A DNA stretch of 64,000 nt from an uncultured Ellagibacter sp. (GCF_934643285.1 NZ_CAKUBT010000004.1:62001-126000); one strand, 5' to 3'. Shown: positions 44,900-52,384, counted from the stretch's first letter. Program-made: numbers and translations. The notes: generated by a model from the letters alone, not told the origin.

Positions 44900-45964
44900 C
44901 TACTCGGCGAGTTTCGCTTCCATATACTCGGGCGTGAGCTCGATGCGGGTTCCGTCACCGCGCACGAGCGTGCGGAATCCCGCCTGGTAGAACATCTGAC
45001 GCACAGCAGGCACGTCGAGCCCGTGATTGCCGGCGGTGTCCTCGGCCGTGTCACGCGGGTTGAAGCCCGTTTCCGCGCAAATGCTGTTGCCGCCGGAAAG
45101 CAAGCTCACGGAGTTAGGCTCATGAATGGCGAACCAGGGCATCTTCGACTGCTCAACCATCACAAACACTTGGATTGCTCCGATGAGCGCAAGGCGCATG
45201 TCGGTAATCTCGTTTTGCAGGCCCTCATAGCGCGTGCCGGGCACCGAGTTGCGCTTCATGACGCCCGAGCCGTTGTAGACGCCGTAATCGTCGTCGCGCT
45301 GCTTGATTTCGAACAGGCGCGTAGCGATCGCCTCGTTGGGCGTCTCGGCACCGATGGGCTCACAGCAATCCTGAACTTGCAGACCAGCCTCGTGAGCTGC
45401 GGCAATGGTCGCTTCGCGGCGCTCAGGAGCGATTTTGGTGAGCTCTCCTTCGCCGATGCGCTTCACGTGGTACGCGCCGTCGAGACCAGCAGCTTTAAGC
45501 TTCTCGAAATACTCGACGTCGGTATCGCCGATGTTGGAGAACAACATCGTTTGGGGCGGGATGGCAGCGCGAACGGCCTTCACGACCTCCAAGAAATAAT
45601 CCTCATCGTAGCTGTTCATGCACATGAGCCACAGACCGTACAGATCACCGCCTTTGGTAAATTCCTTCGCACGCTTGACGACTTCCTCAACGGACATGGT
45701 CACATGCTCGGTAAAGCAAGTGGTCGATTTGGCGAACGAGCAGAATTGGCAGTCCGCCTCGCACGGGTACACGTCGATGCCGATTTGTCCCCACATAGCG
45801 CAGGCGTTGCCCGTCTTCGCGCGCACGAGGTCGTTGGCCGCCCCGCGCACCGCCGTCGCCTCGGGCGAGGCCTCGTCGAGCGCGAGCAGCTCCATGACCT
45901 CCTCGTACGCCGGTGCCTTCCCCTCCTGGGCGCGAGCGATGATCCCGGTGATTTTTTGGTCCAT
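44900..45964 (-). CDS. BioB-like radical SAM protein, subgroup B, copy 1
   Basis: 354 residues. Cluster C68-C72-C75 (PCEADCQFCSF), extra C83, Cys pair at about 200-201 (VQDCCEPIGAE), SGGNSICAETGFNPRDTAEDT and the LTPEYMEAKL end. First gene of the three-copy array. It has a TATAAT promoter at 46005-46033, divergent from the MobA-SufS operon. The three copies probably act on related substrates or as hetero-oligomers. Confidence 0.85.
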   Translation of the reverse strand: MDQKITGIIARAQEGKAPAYEEVMELLALDEASPEATAVRGAANDLVRAKTGNACAMWGQIGIDVYPCEADCQFCSFAKSTTCFTEHVTMSVEEVVKRAKEFTKGGDLYGLWLMCMNSYDEDYFLEVVKAVRAAIPPQTMLFSNIGDTDVEYFEKLKAAGLDGAYHVKRIGEGELTKIAPERREATIAAAHEAGLQVQDCCEPIGAETPNEAIATRLFEIKQRDDDYGVYNGSGVMKRNSVPGTRYEGLQNEITDMRLALIGAIQVFVMVEQSKMPWFAIHEPNSVSLLSGGNSICAETGFNPRDTAEDTAGNHGLDVPAVRQMFYQAGFRTLVRGDGTRIELTPEYMEAKLAE

Positions 45965-46004
45965 GACCCTCTCCGATCGATAGAAGCACTACTGCAATTC
46001 GTCC

Positions 46005-46033
46005 ATTATAAGACTAGAACCACTATATGACAG
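46005..46033 (-). promoter_or_regulatory. Promoter of the three radical SAM copies
   Basis: On the minus strand: CTGTCA (46033-46028), 17-base spacer, perfect TATAAT (46010-46005). The spacer, with TATAG and CTAGT, resembles the shared motif only loosely (possible site D). Confidence 0.6.
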
Positions 46034-46213
46034 CGAACCTGGAGGAAGAAGGAGGATTTCGACTTCGATCAACTCGGGCACAAAAACCGACTTGTCCCGA
46101 AGAGCGCCGCTTTCAACCAAAAATAATTTGCGCGTCCACGAGGCACCGCTTGCATCGTTCGCACTCGTCCCACTCGCGCCATTCGCCCTCGTATCACACG
46201 TACATGCGCGACA

Positions 46214-46239
46214 CATATTACTAGACAATGTCCTATACT
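46214..46239 (+). promoter_or_regulatory. Shared operator-like motif, site C, overlapping a -10 box
   Basis: The core TAGACAATGTCCTATA at 46222-46237 overlaps a TATACT -10 box (46234-46239) for the MobA-SufS operon. No good -35 is present, so the bound regulator may be an activator. Confidence 0.6.
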
Positions 46240-46277
46240 TAGCATGTTGCACCATCGATGACTCGGAGGGCGAAACA

Positions 46278-48728
46278 ATGAAACAAGCGAACAATCGATC
46301 CGAACACCAGCCCATGCGAGGGCCCGTGAGCCATCCCACCCCCAGTGAAACCGAGCTCGCACGCGCATGCGGAAAAACCATCGCCCTTGTGCTCGCGACC
46401 GATTTCGGGGCAACACCGCTGAAGGTCACCTTCGAGAGCGAGGACGAAAAGCCCGTGATCTGCGAGGACCCCGAAAACGGTGAGAAGAAGACGCCCCGCC
46501 CCTTGCAGCGCTTTAGAGGAACGACCGTAACGGCGATTGTCGCGGCACGCGCGCTTGAGGCGAGGTTCGCACGCGTCTACGTGCTTGCGGGAGGCGCGCC
46601 CGAGGAGCACCGCGCACTTGAGGAGGTGGTCTCTAGCGACATCGCCGCCGCTAGAAAAGAGAACACGCCCCACCAATCGGGCAGGGAAGTCGAATTCATC
46701 CCCTTCGACGCCGATGCAGCCTACCAGGCCACCATCGACGCCTGCGGGTTCACCTTGTACGACGTGCCCAAAGGCGTGCTCGATTACGCGGTGCGCGCGC
46801 TCGAGAGCAATCCCGACACCGACTCCGTCATGTTGCTCGGCTGCGATCAGGTTCGCATCACGCCCGCTCATTTACTTGAAGTTTGCCGCACCTTCCGCGA
46901 CGACCCCACGCTCGACGTCGTCGCATCGTGGATCCAGTGGTATCGCCGCACGCCGATGCTCATCTCGCGCCGTTTCTTGGAGAACCTCGACGCGAGCGGG
47001 CTGTGCAAGCTCGACCCGAACGGCACCGATCGCCCGCTGCCGCGCATCGCGCTGAAAGACGTGGTCTTCGGGGAGGAAACGCTCGCGGCGAACGCCATCG
47101 TGCCCGAAAAGCTGACTACCTTCGAAAAGGGCCGCACACTTTCCGCGCGCGAAGCGGTTCAGATTGCGCGAAAAGAGATGGGCGGGATCGACCTGCGGGC
47201 CGAAGGAGCTTTCGGGAACCTCCGCCAGGTGAGCCCATCGGTGCAGCGAGGACTGTCGGAACGGCGGAAGGGACCCCAGCTCGAGGGAAGCCTTGGGGGC
47301 CTCCGCAAAGTGAGTTCCGCAGCGCAGCGAGGACTGTCTGAGCGACCGGAGGCCCCCAAGGCTTCCCCAACCTCACAGAAAGACGTCCCCAAGCGCTCGC
47401 CCGCCGACGAGGAGCTCATTGAAATCGCGCGCGAAGTCGTCTCGCGCATGGATGCCTGGCGCAACCAGCTTCCCCATGACGAGCAAGCCAAGCTCACCTG
47501 GGCGGACGCCTGGGCATGGCGCAACCGCGAGGACTTCCCGCTGCTCAACGATCGCAAGCAGAAAAACACGCTCGCCTACTTGGACTCCGCCGCCACGACG
47601 CAGCGTTGCTTCCGCGCGCTTCAGGCGGAGGCGAACTTCAACGAGCACGAGAACGCGAACGTCTACCGCGGCGGCTACGAGCTTTCCGCAAAGGCAACAG
47701 GCTCCCTCAACGACGCCCGAAAAGTGCTTGAGGACTTCATTGGCGCCGAGCGCCGCCAGACCGTCTACACCATGAACGCGTCTGCATCATGCAATCTGGT
47801 GGCGCACTCGTGGGGCGATTTCAACGTGAGCGAAGGCGACCATATCGTCGTCGCGCTTTCCGAGCACCACTCCGACCTTCTGCCGTGGCTCCTTTTGGCG
47901 CGCCGCAGGAATGCCGCGCTCGACTTCATTCCCCTGCTTCCCGACGGCAGACTTGACCTTGGGGAATACGAGCGCCTCCTTGACCATCACCCCAAACTCG
48001 TATGCGTCGCCCACGTGTCGAACGTTCTCGGCATCGTGAACCCCGTGGCCAACATGGCACGCATAGCACATCAGGCCGGCGCCCGATTCATGCTCGACGC
48101 TGCGCAATCGTTCCCCCATCTGCCCTTCAACGTAAAGGAAATCGGCTGCGACTTCGCCGCTTTCTCCGCCCACAAGATGTACGGACCGCTCGGCATCGGC
48201 GGCCTGTTCATCGGGAAAGACGCATTCGACGAGATGGACCCCGTAGCCATCGGCGGCGGCACGATCTCGCATGCGTCCGTCGATTCCTACTACCTTCGCC
48301 AGGGGGCCATCCAATACGAGGTGGGAACGCCTCCGATCGCGCAGGCAGTCGGCTGGGCGGGCGCCATCGAGTACATGGAGAAGCTGGGCATGGAGCACGT
48401 GCTCGAGCACGCCGAAGCCATGACCCCGTTCGCCGTCCACGCGCTCCATGGGGTGGAAGGCCTCACCATCTGGGGAGACCACACGCAGCTGGACGGCGCG
48501 GGAGGGCTCGTGTCGTTCTCGCTTGCGAACACCGCGCCCGCGCAAATCGGCAGCGCGTGCGGCATGATGGGCGTCGCCATACGATCGGGCGGGCATTGCG
48601 CCATGCCGCTTGCTGCATCGACGGGCATGGTGGGCACCGGGCGTGCAAGCTTCGCCGTGCATACCACCTGCGAGGACATCGAAGCGCTCGCCGTAGCAGT
48701 GGAAATATGCAGGAGGTTGTACCGATGA
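46278..48728 (+). CDS. MobA-like / SufS-like cysteine desulfurase fusion protein
   Basis: 816 residues. Residues about 30-300 have a MobA/MocA-like nucleotidyltransferase fold (IALVLATDFGATPLK, MLLGCDQVRITPAHLLE), but the usual LAAGxSxRMG signature is degenerate. A linker (about 310-370) contains two 27-residue tandem repeats from a palindromic element. Residues about 410-816 are a group II cysteine desulfurase/selenocysteine lyase (LAYLDSAATT, ASASCNLVA, HHSDLLPWLL, VAHVSNVLGI, PLP lysine K633 in SAHKMYGP, catalytic C774 in RSGGHCAMPL). It should release sulfur or selenium as a persulfide or selenide. The fusion with a nucleotidyltransferase suggests delivery to a pterin- or nucleotide-linked cofactor (inference). 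GGAGG lies 8 nt before the ATG. Confidence 0.88.
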   Translation: MKQANNRSEHQPMRGPVSHPTPSETELARACGKTIALVLATDFGATPLKVTFESEDEKPVICEDPENGEKKTPRPLQRFRGTTVTAIVAARALEARFARVYVLAGGAPEEHRALEEVVSSDIAAARKENTPHQSGREVEFIPFDADAAYQATIDACGFTLYDVPKGVLDYAVRALESNPDTDSVMLLGCDQVRITPAHLLEVCRTFRDDPTLDVVASWIQWYRRTPMLISRRFLENLDASGLCKLDPNGTDRPLPRIALKDVVFGEETLAANAIVPEKLTTFEKGRTLSAREAVQIARKEMGGIDLRAEGAFGNLRQVSPSVQRGLSERRKGPQLEGSLGGLRKVSSAAQRGLSERPEAPKASPTSQKDVPKRSPADEELIEIAREVVSRMDAWRNQLPHDEQAKLTWADAWAWRNREDFPLLNDRKQKNTLAYLDSAATTQRCFRALQAEANFNEHENANVYRGGYELSAKATGSLNDARKVLEDFIGAERRQTVYTMNASASCNLVAHSWGDFNVSEGDHIVVALSEHHSDLLPWLLLARRRNAALDFIPLLPDGRLDLGEYERLLDHHPKLVCVAHVSNVLGIVNPVANMARIAHQAGARFMLDAAQSFPHLPFNVKEIGCDFAAFSAHKMYGPLGIGGLFIGKDAFDEMDPVAIGGGTISHASVDSYYLRQGAIQYEVGTPPIAQAVGWAGAIEYMEKLGMEHVLEHAEAMTPFAVHALHGVEGLTIWGDHTQLDGAGGLVSFSLANTAPAQIGSACGMMGVAIRSGGHCAMPLAASTGMVGTGRASFAVHTTCEDIEALAVAVEICRRLYR
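47220..47367. repeat. Tandem 81-base repeat with long palindrome inside the coding linker
   Basis: Two units start at 47220 and 47301 (period 81, in frame). Both contain GCAGCGAGGACTGTC (47243-47257 and 47324-47338). The second unit is bounded by perfect 21-base inverted arms (47285-47305 / 47347-47367). Its loop matches the element in murT-gatD at 23 of 24 bases. Confidence 0.85.
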
Positions 48729-49618
48729 GCAGGAAGAACAAGGCTTCCGTCAGCGAGCTTGTCATAAGCGACGCGAAAGCTTCTCCCCTTGAGCACTCCG
48801 GAGGCAACGCGAAGACGCGGGAAATCGCCAGCCACTACGGCGAGGTAGCCCGTGCGGCAAGCGCTGCTCCGAGCGCATGCGAGTGCTGCGAGCCCGACCC
48901 CGCGCACGCCGGCGAGGCGTTTTTCCTCTACGCGAGCGAAGCGCTCGCAGGGCTTCCGAAAAGCGCGCTTGCCGCAAGCCGCGGATGCGGCGATCCGGTG
49001 GCGAAAGCGAACCTGCAATCGGGAGAACGCGTTTTGGACTTGGGAAGTGGAGGCGGCATCGATGCCCTCATCGCTGCACGACTCGTAGGCCCCGAAGGAC
49101 ACGTATTCGGACTCGATATGACGCCCGACATGGTGGCGCTGGCCCGCAAGAACGCTGCGGAAGCGAATCTCAGCAACGTCGAGTTCGTCGAAGGCTCGAT
49201 CGACCAGATTCCCTTGCCCGACACATCGGTCGATGTGGTCCTCTCGAATTGCGTCATCAACCTTTGCAAGAACAAAGCTGCCGTGTTTGCCGAGGCCAAG
49301 CGCGTGCTAGTCCCCGGCGGGCGGCTCGTGGTGTCCGACATCGTAGCCTTCTCTCCCATTCCGCAAGGCGCCGAAGAGGCGCTCTCGCGCATTACAGGCT
49401 GCCGCCGCGGCATCACTCCGACGGACCGTTATCGCGAGATGATGGCCGCTTGCGGCTTTTCGCACTGCGACATCGAGCCGAAAACCGTTTACACGATTGA
49501 CGTGCTGCGAGAAAAGGCCGAACGCAAAGGGCGCACCGAGGCACTTGAGACCGCGCTTCGCTTCGACGTCGGTTCCGTTTGCGGAAGCGCCATCATCTGC
49601 GGGCGCGTCCCCGAATAG
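48725..49618 (+). CDS. ArsM-like SAM-dependent methyltransferase
   Basis: 297 residues, class I methyltransferase with the arsenite-methyltransferase pattern: ASRGCGDP (C88), VLDLGSGGGIDALIAARLVG, GLDMTPDMVALARKNA, VVLSNCVINL (C176), RVLVPGGRLVVSDIV and TGCRRG (C226). Thus the three Cys that bind As(III) in ArsM are present, plus an N-terminal CECC (C52/C54/C55). It could methylate arsenic, selenium or a thiol product. It overlaps the MobA-SufS gene by 4 bases and is followed 8 bases later by a radical SAM gene. Confidence 0.85.
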   Translation: MSRKNKASVSELVISDAKASPLEHSGGNAKTREIASHYGEVARAASAAPSACECCEPDPAHAGEAFFLYASEALAGLPKSALAASRGCGDPVAKANLQSGERVLDLGSGGGIDALIAARLVGPEGHVFGLDMTPDMVALARKNAAEANLSNVEFVEGSIDQIPLPDTSVDVVLSNCVINLCKNKAAVFAEAKRVLVPGGRLVVSDIVAFSPIPQGAEEALSRITGCRRGITPTDRYREMMAACGFSHCDIEPKTVYTIDVLREKAERKGRTEALETALRFDVGSVCGSAIICGRVPE

Positions 49619-49626
49619 GAACTGCC

Positions 49627-50604
49627 ATGCTCGACAAATCCGTGGAATCTATCGTTGACCGGGCAATCGAGGGGGAATCGCCTTGCCGCGACGAGATGCT
49701 CATGCTCATGGGAATCGACGTCGAAAGCGCCGAGGCAGCGTATGTGCGCTGGGGAGCGGAGGTGCTCGGACGGCGCGCATCGGGTGGCGTTGGTCAAATC
49801 TACGCGCAAATAGGCCTCGATGCCACGCCGTGCCCCGAGAACTGCGCCTTTTGCTCGCTCGCCGCGCGCAACAACTCAAGCAAGGGGCGAGCCGAGGTTC
49901 CCGATGACGAAATCACGCACTATGCAGGCGTTTTCGATGAAGCGGGCGTTCACCTTATCTCCCTTATGGCGACGGCGGCATATAATTTCGAGCATTTTCT
50001 GCGCATCGTCGCAACCGTACGAGGCGCCATCGCGAACGACATGCCCCTCATGGCGAACATAGGAGACATCACCTTCAACCAAGCACAACAGTTAAAAGCC
50101 GCCGGAATCCAGGCGATCTACCATGCCCATCGGCTTGGAGAGGGCACCATCACCGGCATCGCACCTGAACGGAGGCTCGCCACAATCGCGTCCGCGCAGA
50201 AAGCGGGTCTCGCACTCATGACGGCGGTTGAGCCGATATATCAAGGCATTCCCCTCGAAGACATCGCCGACCGCATGCTGGAAGTAATATCCCAAAAACC
50301 CTATTGCTCAGGGGTAGGCGTGCTTACTGCAGTGCCGGGTACGACCATGGCGAATGAAACTCCCTACACTCGCAGGCAAGCTGCATACTTTGCAAGCATC
50401 ATGAGACTTGCCGCGGGAACGTCCATCCCCTTTGGGACCGGTTGCGGCAATGTCGTATGGACTGACGCGGGCGCAAATCCCCGCGGGCGCGACCTCTCCA
50501 CCGACCCCGACTTCCTTCGTCGCGACGTCCGCAGGCTGAGAAAAGAGCTTGCCCGTGATGGGTGGGATGTTCCCGCGCGACCACTTTCCGCCTGGTTCAA
50601 GTAA
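49627..50604 (+). CDS. BioB-like radical SAM protein, subgroup C
   Basis: 325 residues. Radical SAM cluster C69-C73-C76 (PCPENCAFCSL). BioB-like barrel, but Ala200 (LMTAVEPIYQG) replaces the Cys found at the BioB Cys188 position in the other five proteins. Its C-terminal motif is WTDAGANPRGRD. Last gene of the MobA-SufS/methyltransferase operon, with GGAACT just before the ATG. It may bind only the radical SAM cluster and so do plain radical chemistry rather than sulfur insertion. Confidence 0.83.
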   Translation: MLDKSVESIVDRAIEGESPCRDEMLMLMGIDVESAEAAYVRWGAEVLGRRASGGVGQIYAQIGLDATPCPENCAFCSLAARNNSSKGRAEVPDDEITHYAGVFDEAGVHLISLMATAAYNFEHFLRIVATVRGAIANDMPLMANIGDITFNQAQQLKAAGIQAIYHAHRLGEGTITGIAPERRLATIASAQKAGLALMTAVEPIYQGIPLEDIADRMLEVISQKPYCSGVGVLTAVPGTTMANETPYTRRQAAYFASIMRLAAGTSIPFGTGCGNVVWTDAGANPRGRDLSTDPDFLRRDVRRLRKELARDGWDVPARPLSAWFK

Positions 50605-50708
50605 GGTGCATGCAAGCCTTTAGTTGCCAAATTTAATGGAGCGTCATTGCGTTTTCCTAGTCAACGTAGCGCAACGGGAAAAGGCGCAACGGCAAGCAAG
50701 GCGTATAA

Positions 50709-50759
50709 AGCGAAGAGGCCTGATCAGCTGCCCCCTGCAACCGATCAGGCCTCTTCGCT
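50709..50759. terminator. Long hairpin between convergent transcripts
   Basis: Perfect 17-base arms (50709-50725 / 50743-50759). On the minus strand it is followed by TTTATA; it likely ends the small-protein gene and may also stop the radical SAM operon. Confidence 0.75.
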
Positions 50760-50774
50760 ACTAAAGAAAGAACG

Positions 50775-50933
50775 CTACTTGCCCGAGCCAACGAGCGCCG
50801 GGAACAAGCCAGCGCGCGCTTTGTCATGCTCTGCAGTCGTCAGGTTTCCTGAAGGCTGCGGTGCTTTTTGATTCTTCACGACAACGCCGTCGTACTTGCG
50901 AGCCTCCATGATCTTATCGAGTGCTGCATTCAT
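50775..50933 (-). CDS. Small hypothetical protein (52 residues)
   Basis: A 52-codon gene with AAGGGGAA 6 nt before its ATG, followed by a strong hairpin. The peptide is soluble and basic-acidic mixed (starts MNAALDKIMEARKYDGVVVK, ends ALVGSGK). No transmembrane helix or signal is seen. I do not recognise it. Confidence 0.6.
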   Translation of the reverse strand: MNAALDKIMEARKYDGVVVKNQKAPQPSGNLTTAEHDKARAGLFPALVGSGK

Positions 50934-51338
50934 TGAGATTCCCCTTTCCCAATTGATGGCCGCCGTGCCCCTTTTCACCGCAACCGTTCCCCTAAAAAAC
51001 GCATTCAGAATACCGTTATTAGTAGCCTAATGCAACCATTTTTGGGTACTTTTTTGACCACTCACTAAATTTTTTCAACCGCAAATCATAATCTTTTCGA
51101 ATTGAGTATTGACTAGTAACATTTTGTGTGTTTCATCGTGGACTTGCGTTTTTAACGCACCCCCAAATCGGCCCTGCAGCCTCCCATTTGCTGCGGGGCT
51201 TCTTCTTTCCAAGGAGTACCTTAAACAAGAGGCAGCCAACAGCGCCAACGCTCGCGAGCCCGCCTTTCCCATGGCAAAAAGAAACCCCGCCGCTCGGATG
51301 AACGACGGGGTTTGCAACCGTGTATGTTCCAGAAGAAA
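50934..51338. other. AT-rich gene-free region with a possible plus-strand small RNA
   Basis: The left two-thirds are much more AT-rich than the rest of the window. A small TGCGTT/AACGCA hairpin (51145-51159) is followed by a 10-base stem (51171-51180 / 51190-51199, one G-T pair) with TTCTTCTTT after it on the plus strand, which looks like a terminator without a gene. The right end holds the rpsI terminator. Confidence 0.5.
51275..51313 (-). terminator. Terminator after rpsI
   Basis: 11-base arms (51282-51292 / 51303-51313, one mismatch) followed on the minus strand by TTTCTTTTTG. Confidence 0.88.
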
Positions 51339-51731
51339 CTAGCGCTTCGAGAACTGCGGACGCTTACGAGCCTTCTTCAGGCCGTACTTCTTACGCTCGA
51401 CCACACGAGAGTCGCGGGTGAGGTAGCCGGCCTTCTTGAGCTCGGCGCGATAGTCGCCGGCGTCGAGCAGAGCGCGGGAGATGCCGTGACGCAGAGCGCC
51501 GGCCTGACCCGAGATGCCGCCACCGTTGATGCGAGCGATCACGTCGAAGTGATCCATGGTGTCGGTTACCTTGAACGGGGTCTTCGCGTAATCGAGAAGA
51601 GCCTCGCGGCCAAAGTACTCAGCACCCTCGCGACCATTGATGGTCACCTTGCCCGTGCCCGGGACGAGGCGCACGCGAGCAACGGCGTTCTTACGACGGC
51701 CAGTGCCGTAATACAGAGCTTCACCTGCCAT
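51339..51731 (-). CDS. rpsI: 30S ribosomal protein S9
   Basis: 130 residues, standard length. Motifs GTGRRKNAVARVRLVPGTGKVTING and the C-terminal KKYGLKKARKRPQFSKR tail, which reaches the decoding centre, are intact. Co-transcribed with rplM 2 bases upstream. Confidence 0.98.
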   Translation of the reverse strand: MAGEALYYGTGRRKNAVARVRLVPGTGKVTINGREGAEYFGREALLDYAKTPFKVTDTMDHFDVIARINGGGISGQAGALRHGISRALLDAGDYRAELKKAGYLTRDSRVVERKKYGLKKARKRPQFSKR

Positions 51732-51733
51732 GA

Positions 51734-52168
51734 TTAACCCTCCATCTTGATCTCGCGGGGCTTCTGAGCCATATGGGGATGCTCAGGGCCAGCGTACACC
51801 TTCAACTTCATGCCCTGGGCACGACCCAGCGTGTTCTTCGGCAGCATGCCCTTGACAGCATGCTCGATCACGCGCTCAGGATGCTTCTCCATGGCTTCGG
51901 TGAAGGTTTCGGACTTGAGACCACCGGGAAAACCACTGTGGCGGTAATACTCTTTCGCTGCAGCCTTCGTGCCGGTAACGCGAATCTTGTCCGCGTTAAT
52001 GATGATCACGAAGTCGCCCGTATCAACATGCGGGGTGTACTGCGGCTTGTGCTTGCCCTTGAGAATCTGTGCGGCCTTGGTGGCCACGCGGCCGAGAACC
52101 TGATCGGTTGCGTCGATCAGAAGCCATTCGCGCTCGACTTCGCCAGGCTTCGCATGATACGTCTTCAC
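51734..52168 (-). CDS. rplM: 50S ribosomal protein L13
   Basis: 144 residues. Motifs REWLLIDATDQVLGRVATKAA, GDFVIIINADKIRVTG, HSGFPGG and GMLPKNTLGRAQGMKLKVY are typical. The start is a GTG at 52168 with GGAGG 6 nt upstream. It heads the rplM-rpsI operon with a leader of about 200 bases. Confidence 0.97.
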   Translation of the reverse strand: MKTYHAKPGEVEREWLLIDATDQVLGRVATKAAQILKGKHKPQYTPHVDTGDFVIIINADKIRVTGTKAAAKEYYRHSGFPGGLKSETFTEAMEKHPERVIEHAVKGMLPKNTLGRAQGMKLKVYAGPEHPHMAQKPREIKMEG

Positions 52169-52378
52169 TTGCTTCCTCCAATAGATACTCTGTTCCTTGA
52201 ACGAGCCGAAGGGCCCTTCCAAGGGGCGCTTGCGCGTTACCGCAAGCGGGTGTTTGTTTTCAAAAGTGCAGGTCAGCCAGATGCCGGTTTCCTACGCCGA
52301 CGCGCATACCTCAGGCCTGGACTCCGTTGGCACAACGCTTCTGCCTTTACTGCTTTCACGGGGCTTTTGAAAGCGAAC
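52169..52378 (-). other. Long rplM leader, possible autoregulatory RNA
   Basis: About 200 transcribed bases precede rplM. A 7-base GCTTGCG/CGCAAGC hairpin lies close to the start (about 52226-52246). L13 leaders regulate rplM-rpsI in some bacteria; I cannot match the known consensus by eye. Confidence 0.35.
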
Positions 52379-52384
52379 TTTTGC

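Larger units (their letters stand above)
45965..46277. other. 313-base divergent promoter region
   Basis: It carries a minus-strand promoter (46005-46033) and the plus-strand promoter motif (46214-46239). The middle (46034-46200) has no supported gene; a purine-rich GGAGGAAGAAGGAGG stretch there has no ATG after it. Confidence 0.6.

Noticed and set aside
47220..47367. Possible CRISPR-like repeat array
   Set aside because: Only two units of 81 bases with no spacers; they lie in frame inside a gene and belong to a palindromic element.
36479..50604. Annotation of the six radical SAM proteins as biotin synthase
   Set aside because: They share the barrel and CxxxCxxC but lack BioB's GGIVGLGE and RLSAGR stretches, occur in six copies and no other bio genes are present.
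50775..50933. The 52-residue ORF as a RiPP precursor modified by the radical SAM enzymes
   Set aside because: It lacks a Cys/Ser/Thr-rich core or leader motif, has its own promoter and terminator, and the rSAM proteins lack SPASM or RRE-like domains.
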